Shown here in pieces: positions 51,541-60,695 of a stretch of DNA of 61,365 nucleotides (its first letter is position 1; every line of letters begins with the position of its first letter). The stretch is from NCBI GenBank assembly GCA_934203205.1, contig CAKPYV010000011.1, positions 1-61,365 of the forward strand. Direction: 5' to 3'. A program made the position numbers and the translations under genes. The notes beneath the pieces are model-generated. The model did no database searches and was not told the DNA's origin. It saw only the letters and a program-made list of their open reading frames with translations. The DNA comes from an uncultured Anaerovibrio sp. GTDB lineage: Bacteria > Bacillota > Negativicutes > Selenomonadales > Selenomonadaceae.

Positions 51541-51782
51541 CACAAAGACTGTGAAGAAGAGGAGTACCTGCTCTAGATGAGTGTAGAGAGAAAGGCGGTT
51601 GGTGAAAGCCTTTACTATCCAGCAGGGAAGGTAGCTTTGGAGTTGTCTGGCTGAAGGATTGCTGGTAGGCTGGAACGCTGGACGGCGTTAGGTCTTGAGT
51701 GTGCACATAGTTCACGTGCAAATTTAGGTGGTACCACGGAAGATATGCTCTTTCGCCCTTATTGGGCGGGAGAGCTTTTTTG
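51541..51782 (+). promoter_or_regulatory. T-box leader (riboswitch) of valS
   Basis: The leader contains the conserved T-box TTTAGGTGGTACCACGG (51722-51738), an upstream Stem I region with GGTGAAAGCC, and an intrinsic terminator GCTCTTTCGCCC/GGGCGGGAGAGC with six T (51747-51781). Uncharged tRNA-Val would stabilise the antiterminator and turn valS on. A plausible valine specifier is GUA at 51631-51633; the fold was made by eye. Confidence 0.88.
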
Positions 51783-51807
51783 ATTTGAAATAAAGGAGTT
51801 TGAGAAC

Positions 51808-54474
51808 ATGGAAGAGAATAATATCCCCAAGGTTTATGACCCCAAAAGCTTTGAAAAGAAATGGTATGGCTTCTGGGAGGAAAACAAGCTGTTTCATGCC
51901 GTTGTAGAGGAAGAAAAGGAACCATATAGCATTGTTATCCCACCTCCAAATGTAACTGGCCAGCTTCACATGGGCCACGCATTGGACAACACTTTGCAGG
52001 ATATTTTGATTCGTTGGCGCCGTATGCAGGGCTACAATACCCTGTGGATGCCTGGCTGTGATCATGCAGGTATTGCTACTCAGGCCAAGGTGGAGGGTGC
52101 TCTGCGGGCAGAAGGTACCAATCGCTACGAGCTGGGCCGTGAGAAATTCCTGGAGAGAGTCTGGGATTGGAAGGAAAAGTTTGGCAGCCGTATTATGAGC
52201 CAGCTTCGTTCCCTGGGTTCCTCTCTGGATTGGGACAGAGAGCGCTTTACTATGGACGAGGGCTGTTCCAAGGCTGTCCGTGAGGTTTTTGTCAGCCTTT
52301 ATGAAAAAGGCTTGATTTATCAGGGAACCCGCATTACCAACTGGTGCCCAGATTGCAACACTGCTATTTCTGATATTGAGGTGGAGCATGAAACTGAGGC
52401 CGGTCATCTGTGGCATATTCGCTATCAGATTAAGGGCGAGGACAAATACGTTGAGGTAGCTACTACCCGTCCTGAAACCATGTTTGGTGATACCGGTGTA
52501 GCTGTAAATCCTTCTGATGAGCGTTATACTGAGCTGGTTGGCAAAACTCTGATTCTGCCAGTAGTGAACAGAGAGATTCCTCTCTTTGCTGATGAATATG
52601 TTGATTCTGCCTTTGGTACTGGTGCCGTAAAGGTTACTCCTGCCCATGATCCTAACGACTATGAAATGGGCCTCCGTCACAACTTAGAGCAGATAAAGGT
52701 TATTTCCAACACTGGCAAAATGACTGAGGGTGCTGGCAAATATGAGGGCATGGATCGCTATGAGTGCCGTAAGGCTCTGGTGAAGGAACTGCAGGAGATA
52801 GGTGCTCTGGTATCTGTAGAAGATCATGAGCATGCTGTCGGTCATTGCTCCCGTTGTCATTCCACCATTGAGCCAATGATTTCTACCCAGTGGTTTGTCA
52901 AGATGGATTCCTTGGCTAAGCCTGCTGTAGAGGCTGTTAAGACTGGCAAAATCAAATTCGTACCAGAGAGATTTACCAAAATCTATTGCAACTGGCTGGA
53001 TAATATTCGTGACTGGTGTATTTCCCGCCAGTTGTGGTGGGGCCATCGGATTCCTGCCTGGTACTGTGATGATTGTGGCGAAACCACGGTTTCTCGTACT
53101 GATATAGATGTATGTCCAAAATGTGGCAGCAAGCATCTCCATCAGGATGAGGATGTACTGGATACCTGGTTCAGCTCTGGCCTGTGGCCATTTGAAACTA
53201 TGGGCTGGCCAGAGCAAACTCCTGAATTGAAGCAGTTCTACCCAACCAGCACTTTGGTTACCGGCTATGATATTATTTTCTTCTGGGTAGCCCGCATGGT
53301 TATGATGGGACTGGAATTTGGCAAGGATATCCCATTCAAGACCGTTTACATTCATGGTCTGGTTAGAGATGAGCAGGGACGGAAGATGTCCAAATCTCTG
53401 GGTAATGGTATTGATCCAGTAGAGGTTATTGACCAGTATGGTGCTGATACCTTGAGATTTATGCTGATTACCGGCAACACTCCTGGTAATGATATGAGAT
53501 TTATCAATGACCGTGTTGTGGCCACCAGAAATTTTGCTAACAAGCTGTGGAATGCCTCCCGCTTTATGCTGATGAATCTGGAGGGATTTGACAAGTCCTT
53601 TATTCCAGCAGAGGAGGATTATACCTTGGCTGACAAGTGGATTATGTCCCGTTACGCCAAGACTGCTCAGGGCGTTACGGCCAACCTGGAGAAGTTTGAG
53701 CTGGGTGAGGCAGGTCGCCTGATTTATGAATTTATCTGGAATGAATTCTGTGACTGGTATATTGAACTGGCCAAGGCTAGACTTTATGACAAGGAAAATC
53801 TACGCCCTCGTCAGACTGCTCAGTATGTATTGGGCTATGTGCTGGAAGGCACACTGCGTCTTCTGCATCCATTTATGCCATTTATTACTGAGGAAATCTG
53901 GCAGCATATTCCTCATGAGGGTATCAGCATTATGGTATCCCAGTGGCCTGGCAATGATGAGAAGGCTTTGTCCCAGCTAATAAATGATGGTGATGAGGCA
54001 GCCATGACTGCTATTATGGAGTCCATTAAGACCATTCGTGCTCTTCGTTTGGAGGTAAATGCAGCTCCAGGCAAAAAGAGTGAGGTTATTTTGAACTTTA
54101 CCGATGAATCTCTCCGTCAGGTATTTGCCGACAATGAGGGCTATCTTACGGTACTGGCTGCCGCAGAGCCTGTTACTATGCTGGCTTCTGGTTCTGACAA
54201 GCCAGAAAATGCTATGGCCGGTGTGGTCAATGGCGTAGAAATCTATCTGCCATTGAAGGGCCTGATTGATGTGGACAAGGAGGTTGCCCGCCTGAACAAG
54301 GAAATGGCTACTCTGGAGAAGGAAGTTAGCCGTCTGGAGAAAAAGCTGGGCAATCAGGGCTTCCTGGCCAAGGCTCCTGCCGAGGTAGTTGCTGGTGAGC
54401 AGGAGAAGCTGAAAGGCTATCAGGAGAAGCAGGCTGCTGTAAAGGAGCGCCTTAGCTATTTGGCAACTCTGTAA
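51808..54474 (+). CDS. valS: Valyl-tRNA synthetase
   Basis: ValS (888 residues), class I. Seen: the HIGH-type motif in PPNVTGQLHMGHAL, the CP1 editing domain with TTRPETMFGDTGVAVNP, a zinc-finger-like pair of CxxC sites (CDDCGE, CPKCGS) unusual for many short ValS but common in Firmicutes, KMSKSLGNGIDP, and a C-terminal coiled coil. ATG start after AAAGGAG. Controlled by the T-box leader. Confidence 0.97.
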   Translation: MEENNIPKVYDPKSFEKKWYGFWEENKLFHAVVEEEKEPYSIVIPPPNVTGQLHMGHALDNTLQDILIRWRRMQGYNTLWMPGCDHAGIATQAKVEGALRAEGTNRYELGREKFLERVWDWKEKFGSRIMSQLRSLGSSLDWDRERFTMDEGCSKAVREVFVSLYEKGLIYQGTRITNWCPDCNTAISDIEVEHETEAGHLWHIRYQIKGEDKYVEVATTRPETMFGDTGVAVNPSDERYTELVGKTLILPVVNREIPLFADEYVDSAFGTGAVKVTPAHDPNDYEMGLRHNLEQIKVISNTGKMTEGAGKYEGMDRYECRKALVKELQEIGALVSVEDHEHAVGHCSRCHSTIEPMISTQWFVKMDSLAKPAVEAVKTGKIKFVPERFTKIYCNWLDNIRDWCISRQLWWGHRIPAWYCDDCGETTVSRTDIDVCPKCGSKHLHQDEDVLDTWFSSGLWPFETMGWPEQTPELKQFYPTSTLVTGYDIIFFWVARMVMMGLEFGKDIPFKTVYIHGLVRDEQGRKMSKSLGNGIDPVEVIDQYGADTLRFMLITGNTPGNDMRFINDRVVATRNFANKLWNASRFMLMNLEGFDKSFIPAEEDYTLADKWIMSRYAKTAQGVTANLEKFELGEAGRLIYEFIWNEFCDWYIELAKARLYDKENLRPRQTAQYVLGYVLEGTLRLLHPFMPFITEEIWQHIPHEGISIMVSQWPGNDEKALSQLINDGDEAAMTAIMESIKTIRALRLEVNAAPGKKSEVILNFTDESLRQVFADNEGYLTVLAAAEPVTMLASGSDKPENAMAGVVNGVEIYLPLKGLIDVDKEVARLNKEMATLEKEVSRLEKKLGNQGFLAKAPAEVVAGEQEKLKGYQEKQAAVKERLSYLATL

Positions 54475-54489
54475 ATTTACATAAAAACA

Positions 54490-54539
54490 ATGATCGTACC
54501 ATAGATGGGCCTCAAAAAAGGTCTGCTATGGTACATCAT
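54490..54539 (+). other. Hairpin between valS and folC
   Basis: ATGATCGTACCATAG pairs with CTATGGTACATCAT (one bulge) with a smaller stem inside. There is no T tract after it. It could slow or process the transcript between valS and folC. Confidence 0.45.
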
Positions 54540-54573
54540 TTATCTGGCAGAATTATTTCGAGGAGGGAAGGAT

Positions 54574-56004
54574 ATGAATTATCAGGAAGCTCTGGAATAT
54601 CTGGAGGAGCTGAATGTATTTGGTGTAAATCTGGGCTTGGCAAGAATCCAAAGGCTGATGTTTCTTTTGGGAGATCCCCAGAAACAATATAAAACCATTC
54701 ATGTTACAGGTACCAACGGCAAAGGTTCGGTAACAGCGATGCTGGCTTCCTGCTTGCAGGCGGCAGGGATTCGGACAGGTATGTATATTTCTCCCCATCT
54801 TTCCTCTTACACGGAAAGAATGGTTATTGATGGCCAGCCTGTTTCTAAGCAGCAATTTGCCGAGACTCTTAGCGTGGTGCGGGATATTTGCGAATTTATG
54901 CAGGGAGAGGGAGATGAGCATCCTACCCAGTTTGAGGTGCTTACCGCAGCGGCTTTTCTGCTTTTCCAGAAAGTTGGGGTAGAATATGCAGTTATTGAAG
55001 TAGGCTTAGGTGGCCTCTTGGATTCTACCAATGTTATTGTGCCAGAGGTGTCGGTAATTACCAATGTAACCTTTGAGCATGCAGATAAATGTGGCGGTAC
55101 TCTGGAAGGTATTGCTACCCATAAAGCTGGTATTATCAAGGAGGGTGTGCCTGTAGTAACCGGGGCAGAGGGTGAGGCTCTGGAAATTATTGCCAAGGTG
55201 GCTCAGGAAAAAAAGGCCGACCTGTATGTGGCAGGCAGAGATTTTGCAGCAGAAGCTATGAAGCCATTGGGACAGCTGTCCATTCCACCAAATCTTGGAG
55301 CTACCGGCTATGGTGTGCAGGATAGAGCTTTGACAGATATGCAGATGGAGGCTCTTTCCAAGCTGCATTTGGATTGCAATGAATGTGAAGCTGGTCAGCA
55401 GTTGGTGGCCTTTAATGGTAAAAATCCTCTTTTTGCCAATATGAATTACAAGCTGTCCTTGTTGGGACTGCACCAGGTGTCCAACAGTGGTTTAGCGGCA
55501 GCGGTTTTTATGGTGCTAGCAGCTAATGATTTGCGTTTTACACAGAAAGCTTTGAAAAAGGGCATGAAACAGGTAATCTGGCCTGGGCGGTTTGAACTGC
55601 TCTCTGGCTATCCATATAAGGTGCTGATTGATGGCGCCCACAATCCTGCAGGTATCAAGACCTTGCGACAAAGCCTTGATTATTACTTCCCTCATAGCAA
55701 AAGAATTTTCCTTTTGGGTATCTTGAAGGACAAGGATTATAAATTCATGTTGGAATATCTTCTGCGGCCAGAGGATGTGGTAATTATGACTACGCCAGAT
55801 TCCCAGCGGGCAGCAGAGCCAGAGCAGCTGCTGCCATATGTGGTATCTGAGGCCAAGGAAGCTGTGCCAGAGCCAGCAAAGGCCTTGAAACGGGCCCAGG
55901 ATTTGGCAGAGCAAGCAGGCAATCCAGAAGAAACCACGCTGATATGCGCAGGTTCCCTGTATCTGATTGGAGCCTTGCGGGAAATGCTTTTGCAAAGGCA
56001 TTGA
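54574..56004 (+). CDS. folC: Bifunctional folylpolyglutamate/dihydrofolate synthase
   Basis: FolC (476 residues from the ATG at 54574, after GAGGAGGG) adds glutamates to folates and may make dihydrofolate. Seen: the P-loop VTGTNGKGSVTAML, the omega-loop segment SPHLSSYTERM, EVGLGGLLDSTNV, and the C-terminal ligase domain with IDGAHNPAGIKTL. It is about 40 residues longer than most homologues because of an insert near residues 225-280 before NSGLAAAVFMVL. It is followed by a bidirectional terminator facing lexA. Confidence 0.93.
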   Translation: MNYQEALEYLEELNVFGVNLGLARIQRLMFLLGDPQKQYKTIHVTGTNGKGSVTAMLASCLQAAGIRTGMYISPHLSSYTERMVIDGQPVSKQQFAETLSVVRDICEFMQGEGDEHPTQFEVLTAAAFLLFQKVGVEYAVIEVGLGGLLDSTNVIVPEVSVITNVTFEHADKCGGTLEGIATHKAGIIKEGVPVVTGAEGEALEIIAKVAQEKKADLYVAGRDFAAEAMKPLGQLSIPPNLGATGYGVQDRALTDMQMEALSKLHLDCNECEAGQQLVAFNGKNPLFANMNYKLSLLGLHQVSNSGLAAAVFMVLAANDLRFTQKALKKGMKQVIWPGRFELLSGYPYKVLIDGAHNPAGIKTLRQSLDYYFPHSKRIFLLGILKDKDYKFMLEYLLRPEDVVIMTTPDSQRAAEPEQLLPYVVSEAKEAVPEPAKALKRAQDLAEQAGNPEETTLICAGSLYLIGALREMLLQRH

Positions 56005-56014
56005 GATATGAAGC

Positions 56015-56059
56015 AAAAAACTACCTCCAGATTCCATAGAACCTAGAGGTAGTTTTTTT
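56015..56059. terminator. Bidirectional terminator between folC and lexA
   Basis: AAAAAACTACCTC (56015-56027) pairs with GAGGTAGTTTTTTT (56046-56059), giving T runs on both strands for the converging genes. Confidence 0.8.
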
Positions 56060-56080
56060 AGTAAAAATTTAAGATTTAAA

Positions 56081-56695
56081 TTACATCTGGCGGTACATGC
56101 CGATAACCTTGCCCAGAATGGTTACGTCCTTCTCATAGAAAGGCTCCATAGAATCATTCTCAGGCTGGAGGCGGATGCAATCTTCTTCCTTGAAGAAGCG
56201 TTTTACAGTAGCGCCTTCGCCATCCACCAGGGCTACAACAATATCGCTGTCCTCGGCAGTGTTCTGCTGTTGAACCATCAGATAGTCGCCATCATAAATG
56301 CCTGCCTTAATCATGCTTTCGCCAGCAACCTTCAGCATGAAGCACTCGCTGGAAGTACCCATCAGATGGGTAGGGAAGGCAAAGGTATCCTCAATATTCT
56401 CCTGTGCCAGAATAGGAACACCTGCAGTAACAGTGCCTACCAAAGGTACATTTACAGTACGCTCCCAAGGCTTGTCCTCCAGCAGATCAATAGCACGAGG
56501 CTTGGTTGGATCCCTGCGGATAAGGCCGGCAGCCTCCAGCTGATTCAGATAGCCGTGTACAGTAGAGCTGGATTTCAGGCCTACTTCTTTACCAATCTCA
56601 CGTACAGAAGGTGGATAACCCTTCTTCATCAGCTGTTCCTTAATAACCTTGTAGATTTGTTCCATTCTTTTGTCAGCGCAACGCTTACGTCCCAT
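56081..56695 (-). CDS. lexA: SOS repressor LexA
   Basis: LexA represses SOS genes until RecA filaments trigger its self-cleavage. The ATG at 56695 lies nine bases after AAAGGA and gives 204 residues; another ATG (56701) is too close to the ribosome site. Seen: N-terminal winged helix (GYPPSVREIGKEVGLKSSST), the Ala-Gly cleavage site in TVTAGVPI, the catalytic Ser in VAGESMIKAGI, and the Lys in GATVKRFF. Its own promoter has a box shared with recA, consistent with autoregulation. Confidence 0.95.
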   Translation of the reverse strand: MGRKRCADKRMEQIYKVIKEQLMKKGYPPSVREIGKEVGLKSSSTVHGYLNQLEAAGLIRRDPTKPRAIDLLEDKPWERTVNVPLVGTVTAGVPILAQENIEDTFAFPTHLMGTSSECFMLKVAGESMIKAGIYDGDYLMVQQQNTAEDSDIVVALVDGEGATVKRFFKEEDCIRLQPENDSMEPFYEKDVTILGKVIGMYRQM

Positions 56696-56752
56696 ATTCA
56701 TACATCCTTTCAATATTATTGTAGAATAAGCAGATTCCCATTAGTTGAAATA

Positions 56753-56781
56753 ATTGTACCACATAAATGTTTGTTTGTAAA
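56753..56781 (-). promoter_or_regulatory. Promoter of lexA
   Basis: On the minus strand, TTTACA (56781-56776), a 17-bp spacer and TACAAT (56758-56753). Just upstream, ACTTTTGTTTG (56800-56790) is shared with the recA promoter and is a candidate LexA box. Confidence 0.6.
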
Positions 56782-56845
56782 GTGTTCCGCAAACAAAAGT
56801 GTTAAGGAATTTCTGTTTTCTAAAAGCTAATTTAGAGAAAATATG

Positions 56846-56874
56846 TTGCAGATAACCTGTCTTTATGATACAAT
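56846..56874 (+). promoter_or_regulatory. Promoter of the rib operon
   Basis: TTGCAG (56846-56851), a 17-bp spacer and TACAAT (56869-56874), just before the FMN riboswitch. Confidence 0.65.
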
Positions 56875-56892
56875 AAACTCAGAAATACAGAG

Positions 56893-57028
56893 ACAGTCTT
56901 TGGGGCAGGGTGAGATTCCCTACCGGCGGTATAGCCCGCGAGCCTGATGAGGCAGAGTAATTCTGCAGTAGATAGGCAGGATTCGGTGAGATTCCGAAGC
57001 CGACAGTATAGTCTGGATGAGAAAAGAC
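56893..57028 (+). promoter_or_regulatory. FMN riboswitch (RFN element) of the rib operon
   Basis: The conserved FMN aptamer runs from GTCTTTGGGGCAGGGTGAG to GATGAGAAAAGAC, with TTCCCTACCGGCGGTATAG, CCGCGAGCC, GGTGAGATTCCGAAGCCG and ACAGTATAGTCTGG. High FMN should favour the terminator that follows and shut down riboflavin synthesis. Confidence 0.95.
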
Positions 57029-57060
57029 ATGTTGTGTGCATCTTTTTATGTATTGTCAAT

Positions 57061-57094
57061 GGCTGTTGAGGATTATTTCCTGACGGCCTTTTTT
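57061..57094 (+). terminator. Riboswitch-controlled terminator
   Basis: GGCTGTTGAGGA pairs with TCCTGACGGCC (with G-U pairs) and is followed by six T, 32 nt after the FMN aptamer: the expression platform of the riboswitch. Confidence 0.75.
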
Positions 57095-57174
57095 ATTTGC
57101 AAGAACCGAAAGGTAATCAGCAGTATACATAGGCTGCTTCTGTACTTCAGATATTATGTATCAGAGGTGATAGG

Positions 57175-58284
57175 ATGCAAGAAGATTTTGATGAGCAAAT
57201 GATGAGGCGGGCCATTGAGTTGGCCAGAAATGCTACAGGCCGTACCTCCCCTAATCCCTTGGTGGGAGCTGTGGTAGTCAAAGAGGGGCGGATTGTGGCT
57301 GAGGGCTGGCATCGTCGGGCTGGTACTCCCCATGCAGAGGTTCATGCCCTGAATATGGCTGGTGAACTGGCCAAGGGGGCTACAGTGTATGTGTCGTTAG
57401 AGCCCTGTGCTCATTATGGCGGAACAGGCCCTTGCGCCAAGGCACTGGTGGAGGCTGGGGTAAGCCGGGTGGTTGTCGCCATGACAGATCCCAATCCCAA
57501 GGTAGCAGGCAAGGGCATCCAGATTCTCCGGGAGGCTGGCGTAGAGGTTGTTACAGGAGTACTGGAAAAGGAAGCCCATGAGTTGAATGAGGTTTTCCTG
57601 AAGTGGATAACCACAGGCAAGCCCTTTGTGGCACTGAAAACGGCTATGTCTCTGGATGGCAAGATTGCTACTGCTGGGGGAGAATCTCAGTGGATAACCA
57701 ATGAAAAATCCCGTTATGAGGGACACCGTCTCCGGGATATTTATGATGGTATTCTGGTAGGGATTAATACTGTATTGCAGGACAATCCCAGCCTGACCAC
57801 CAGATTGCGGGAGTATCAGGGACAGAATCCTGTAAGGATTGTCTTGGATAGTCAGGCTAGATTGCCACTGGATAGCAAGCTGGCTACAGATGGCGCAGCT
57901 AGAACCATTGTGGCTGTATCGGCCAAGGCTCCTGCCAGCCGTAGGGCTGCTTTGGAGGCAGCAGGCTTGGAGGTTCTAGTGGCAGGAACTGATAAGGTTG
58001 ATGTGGTAGAGCTGATGAACCAGCTAGGGGCTATGCGCATTACCTCCATATTGGTGGAGGGCGGCGGCAGGGTGAATTTCTCCTTGCTGGAAGCTGGCTT
58101 GGTGGACAGAGTATATGCCTTTGTGGCTCCCAAGCTTATAGGTGGCAGTCAGGCCTTGACTCCTGTAGAGGGAGAGGGCTTCGCTCAGCTGGCTCAGGCT
58201 GTGGAGCTGGAGAATATCCAGACCAGTTTGCTGGACAAGGATGTGATGATTACTGGCAGGGTTCGTAGACCAGAATGTGAATAA
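57175..58284 (+). CDS. ribD: Bifunctional riboflavin biosynthesis protein RibD
   Basis: RibD (369 residues) deaminates and reduces the pyrimidine intermediate of riboflavin synthesis. N-terminal deaminase: zinc ligands in HAEVHAL and EPCAHYGGTGPC. C-terminal reductase: AMSLDGKIATAGGESQWIT, GILVGINTVLQDNPSLT and EGGGRVNFSLL. ATG start after AGAGGTGATAGG. First gene of the FMN-controlled operon ribD-ribE-ribBA-ribH. Confidence 0.96.
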   Translation: MQEDFDEQMMRRAIELARNATGRTSPNPLVGAVVVKEGRIVAEGWHRRAGTPHAEVHALNMAGELAKGATVYVSLEPCAHYGGTGPCAKALVEAGVSRVVVAMTDPNPKVAGKGIQILREAGVEVVTGVLEKEAHELNEVFLKWITTGKPFVALKTAMSLDGKIATAGGESQWITNEKSRYEGHRLRDIYDGILVGINTVLQDNPSLTTRLREYQGQNPVRIVLDSQARLPLDSKLATDGAARTIVAVSAKAPASRRAALEAAGLEVLVAGTDKVDVVELMNQLGAMRITSILVEGGGRVNFSLLEAGLVDRVYAFVAPKLIGGSQALTPVEGEGFAQLAQAVELENIQTSLLDKDVMITGRVRRPECE

Positions 58285-58295
58285 AGGGGTATGCT

Positions 58296-58940
58296 ATGTT
58301 TACAGGAATTGTTGAAGAAGTGGGCCAGGTGAAAGCCATAGGCAATGGAACTCTCCAGATTCAGGCTACCAAGGTATTGGAGGATGTTAAGCTAGGAGAT
58401 AGTATTGCTGTCAATGGCATTTGTCTTACGGTAACAGGCTTTAACAGCCATAGCTTTCAGGCAGATGTTATGCCTGAAACCATTAAGCGAACCTCCTTGG
58501 GGGAGTTGAAGCTGGGCAGTCCAGTAAATCTGGAGCGGGCCTTAACCTTAAGCAGTCGTCTGGGGGGCCATATTGTCAGTGGACATATTGATGGCACTGG
58601 GCGGATCGTTTCTCTTAAAGAGGACAAAAACGCCATACTTATGAAGATACAGGCCGATGGAGCTATTCTGCGGTATATTGTGGAAAAGGGCTCTGTGGCT
58701 TTGGATGGTATCAGCCTAACGGTGGCTCAGGTTGGCAGCAGAGATTTTACAGTATCCCTGATACCCCATACCAGGCAGGTAACAAATCTATCTGCCAAGG
58801 GAGAGGGTTCTCTCATTAATATTGAAAATGATGTGGTGGGCAAATATGTGGCCAAGTTGCTGCAGCCTGCTGGTGAGTCAGCGGATGTGGCGGCCCAGTC
58901 CAGTATTACCATGGATTTTCTTAAGGAAAATGGATTTTAA
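58296..58940 (+). CDS. ribE: Riboflavin synthase (alpha chain)
   Basis: Riboflavin synthase (214 residues) dismutates two lumazines into riboflavin. It shows the duplicated barrel fold: MFTGIVEEVGQV at the start, GDSIAVNGICLTV in repeat 1 and KGSVALDGISLTV in repeat 2, plus GGHIVSGHIDG. It lies 11 bp after ribD. Confidence 0.95.
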   Translation: MFTGIVEEVGQVKAIGNGTLQIQATKVLEDVKLGDSIAVNGICLTVTGFNSHSFQADVMPETIKRTSLGELKLGSPVNLERALTLSSRLGGHIVSGHIDGTGRIVSLKEDKNAILMKIQADGAILRYIVEKGSVALDGISLTVAQVGSRDFTVSLIPHTRQVTNLSAKGEGSLINIENDVVGKYVAKLLQPAGESADVAAQSSITMDFLKENGF

Positions 58941-58982
58941 GAAGTATGCCCTATAAAGGGTTAGAGATAAAGGAGCATAGAT

Positions 58983-60179
58983 ATGGCAAAATTTGCAACA
59001 GTTGAGGAAGCAATTGACGAAATCAGAAATGGCAATATGATTATTGTAGTAGATGATGAGGATCGTGAAAACGAGGGCGATATTATTGTAGCGGCAGAGA
59101 AGTGTACTGCTGACCATGTTAATTTTATGGCAACTTATGCCAAGGGATTGATTTGTACTCCAGTAGAGGGCTATATTCTGGATAGATTAAAGATTGGCCA
59201 GATGGTTACCAATAATACTGATAATCACGAAACAGCCTTTACTGTTTCTGTAGATGCAGTTAGCACCACTACTGGTATTTCTGCCTATGAGAGATGGGAA
59301 ACCGTTAAGAAGATTATAGATCCAGAGGCAAGACCAGAGGATTTCCGTCGTCCAGGCCATGTATTTCCTTTGCGCTCTGTTCCAGGGGGTGTATTGCGCC
59401 GTGCAGGTCATACTGAAACCACCACTGACTTGGCTCGCTTGGCTGGCCTGATTCCTGCTGGCTGGTGTTGCGAAATTATGGATGATGATGGCCATATGAT
59501 GCGTACACCAAAGCTGATGGAGTTTGCAGATAAGCATGGCTTGAAGATTATTACCGTTAAGTCCCTTATTGAGTATCGCAAGAAAACTGAGTGCTTTGTG
59601 GAGAAGATTGCCGAGGCAGATCTGCCAAGCAAATACGGTCATTTTAGAATCCATGCTTATGAAAGCAAGCTGGATGGCAAGTGTCATTTGGCTATTATGA
59701 AGGGTGATGTTCGGGGCAAGAAGGATGTGCTGGTAAGAGTACATTCCGAGTGCTTGACTGGTGATGCTTTGGGCTCCATGCGTTGTGACTGCGGTGAGCA
59801 GTTGGCTACTGCCCTGAAAAAGATTGAGGCTGAGGGCTGCGGTGTGGTTCTTTATATGCGTCAGGAGGGCAGAGGTATTGGTCTGGCCAACAAGATGCGT
59901 GCCTACGAACTGCAGGATCAGGGCAAGGATACTGTAGAGGCCAATGTACTGTTGGGCTTTGCTCCTGATGAGCGGGATTATGGCATTGGTGCTCAGATTT
60001 TGGCTGATTTGGGCCTCAGCAGCATTCGTCTTATGACTAACAATCCTGCCAAGAGAGCTGGTTTGGAGGGTTATGGCCTTAGCATTACTGAGCGAGTGCC
60101 TTTGGTTATGCCAGTAAATGAATATGATAAAAATTATATGAAGGTAAAAAGTGCCAAGATGGGACACATTCTGGGCTAG
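58983..60179 (+). CDS. ribBA: Bifunctional DHBP synthase/GTP cyclohydrolase II RibBA
   Basis: RibBA (398 residues) supplies both branches of riboflavin synthesis. N-terminal DHBP synthase: DDEDRENEGDI and HVFPLRSVPGGVLRRAGHTE (quoted in part). C-terminal GTP cyclohydrolase II: zinc cysteines in SECLTGDALGSMRCDCGEQL and the active segment YMRQEGRGIGLANKMRAY. ATG start after AAAGGAG. It lies between ribE and ribH. Confidence 0.96.
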   Translation: MAKFATVEEAIDEIRNGNMIIVVDDEDRENEGDIIVAAEKCTADHVNFMATYAKGLICTPVEGYILDRLKIGQMVTNNTDNHETAFTVSVDAVSTTTGISAYERWETVKKIIDPEARPEDFRRPGHVFPLRSVPGGVLRRAGHTETTTDLARLAGLIPAGWCCEIMDDDGHMMRTPKLMEFADKHGLKIITVKSLIEYRKKTECFVEKIAEADLPSKYGHFRIHAYESKLDGKCHLAIMKGDVRGKKDVLVRVHSECLTGDALGSMRCDCGEQLATALKKIEAEGCGVVLYMRQEGRGIGLANKMRAYELQDQGKDTVEANVLLGFAPDERDYGIGAQILADLGLSSIRLMTNNPAKRAGLEGYGLSITERVPLVMPVNEYDKNYMKVKSAKMGHILG

Positions 60180-60206
60180 GCTGTTGAATATTAAGGAGGA
60201 TTTTTC

Positions 60207-60677
60207 ATGAAAGAGGTAAAGGTTTTGGAAGGCATGCTGAATGCCCAGGGGTTGCGTTTTGGTATTGTAGTATCCCGTTTTAATGAGTTCTTTACATCCA
60301 AGCTGTTAGGGGGTGCACTGGATACCCTGCATCGTCATGGAGCCAACGAGGATGATATTACTGTAGCTTGGGTACCTGGTGCCTTTGAGCTGCCATTGGT
60401 ATCCAAGAAGATGGCTGAGTCTGGCAAATATGATGCTATTATTGCTTTGGGTACTGTTATCCGTGGTTCTACCACTCATTATGATTATGTTTGCAACGAG
60501 GCTGCCAAGGGGATTGCTCAGGCTAGCATGGCTACCGGTGTTCCTGTTGCCTTTAGCGTAGTAACCACTGAGAATTTGGATCAGGCTATTGAGCGTTCTG
60601 GTACCAAGGCAGGCAACAAGGGTGCTGATGGTGCTATGACTGCCATTGAAATGGCCAATCTGCTGCGTCAGATTTGA
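60207..60677 (+). CDS. ribH: 6,7-dimethyl-8-ribityllumazine synthase
   Basis: RibH (156 residues) makes lumazine, the substrate of riboflavin synthase, and usually forms icosahedral shells. Seen: VVSRFNEFFTSKLLGGA, VPGAFELPLVSKKM, GTVIRGSTTHYDYVCNEAAK and the C-terminal RSGTKAGNKGADGAM. ATG start after AAGGAGG. Last riboflavin gene of the operon. Confidence 0.96.
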   Translation: MKEVKVLEGMLNAQGLRFGIVVSRFNEFFTSKLLGGALDTLHRHGANEDDITVAWVPGAFELPLVSKKMAESGKYDAIIALGTVIRGSTTHYDYVCNEAAKGIAQASMATGVPVAFSVVTTENLDQAIERSGTKAGNKGADGAMTAIEMANLLRQI

Positions 60678-60695
60678 TAGGAGGCGGCAGGCTAT

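Noticed and set aside
54490..54539. Intrinsic terminator after valS
   Set aside because: The stem is good but there is no T run after it, so it was listed only as a hairpin.
59187..60167. 326-codon minus-strand open frame inside ribBA
   Set aside because: It is a shadow of ribBA, which has complete active-site motifs in both domains.
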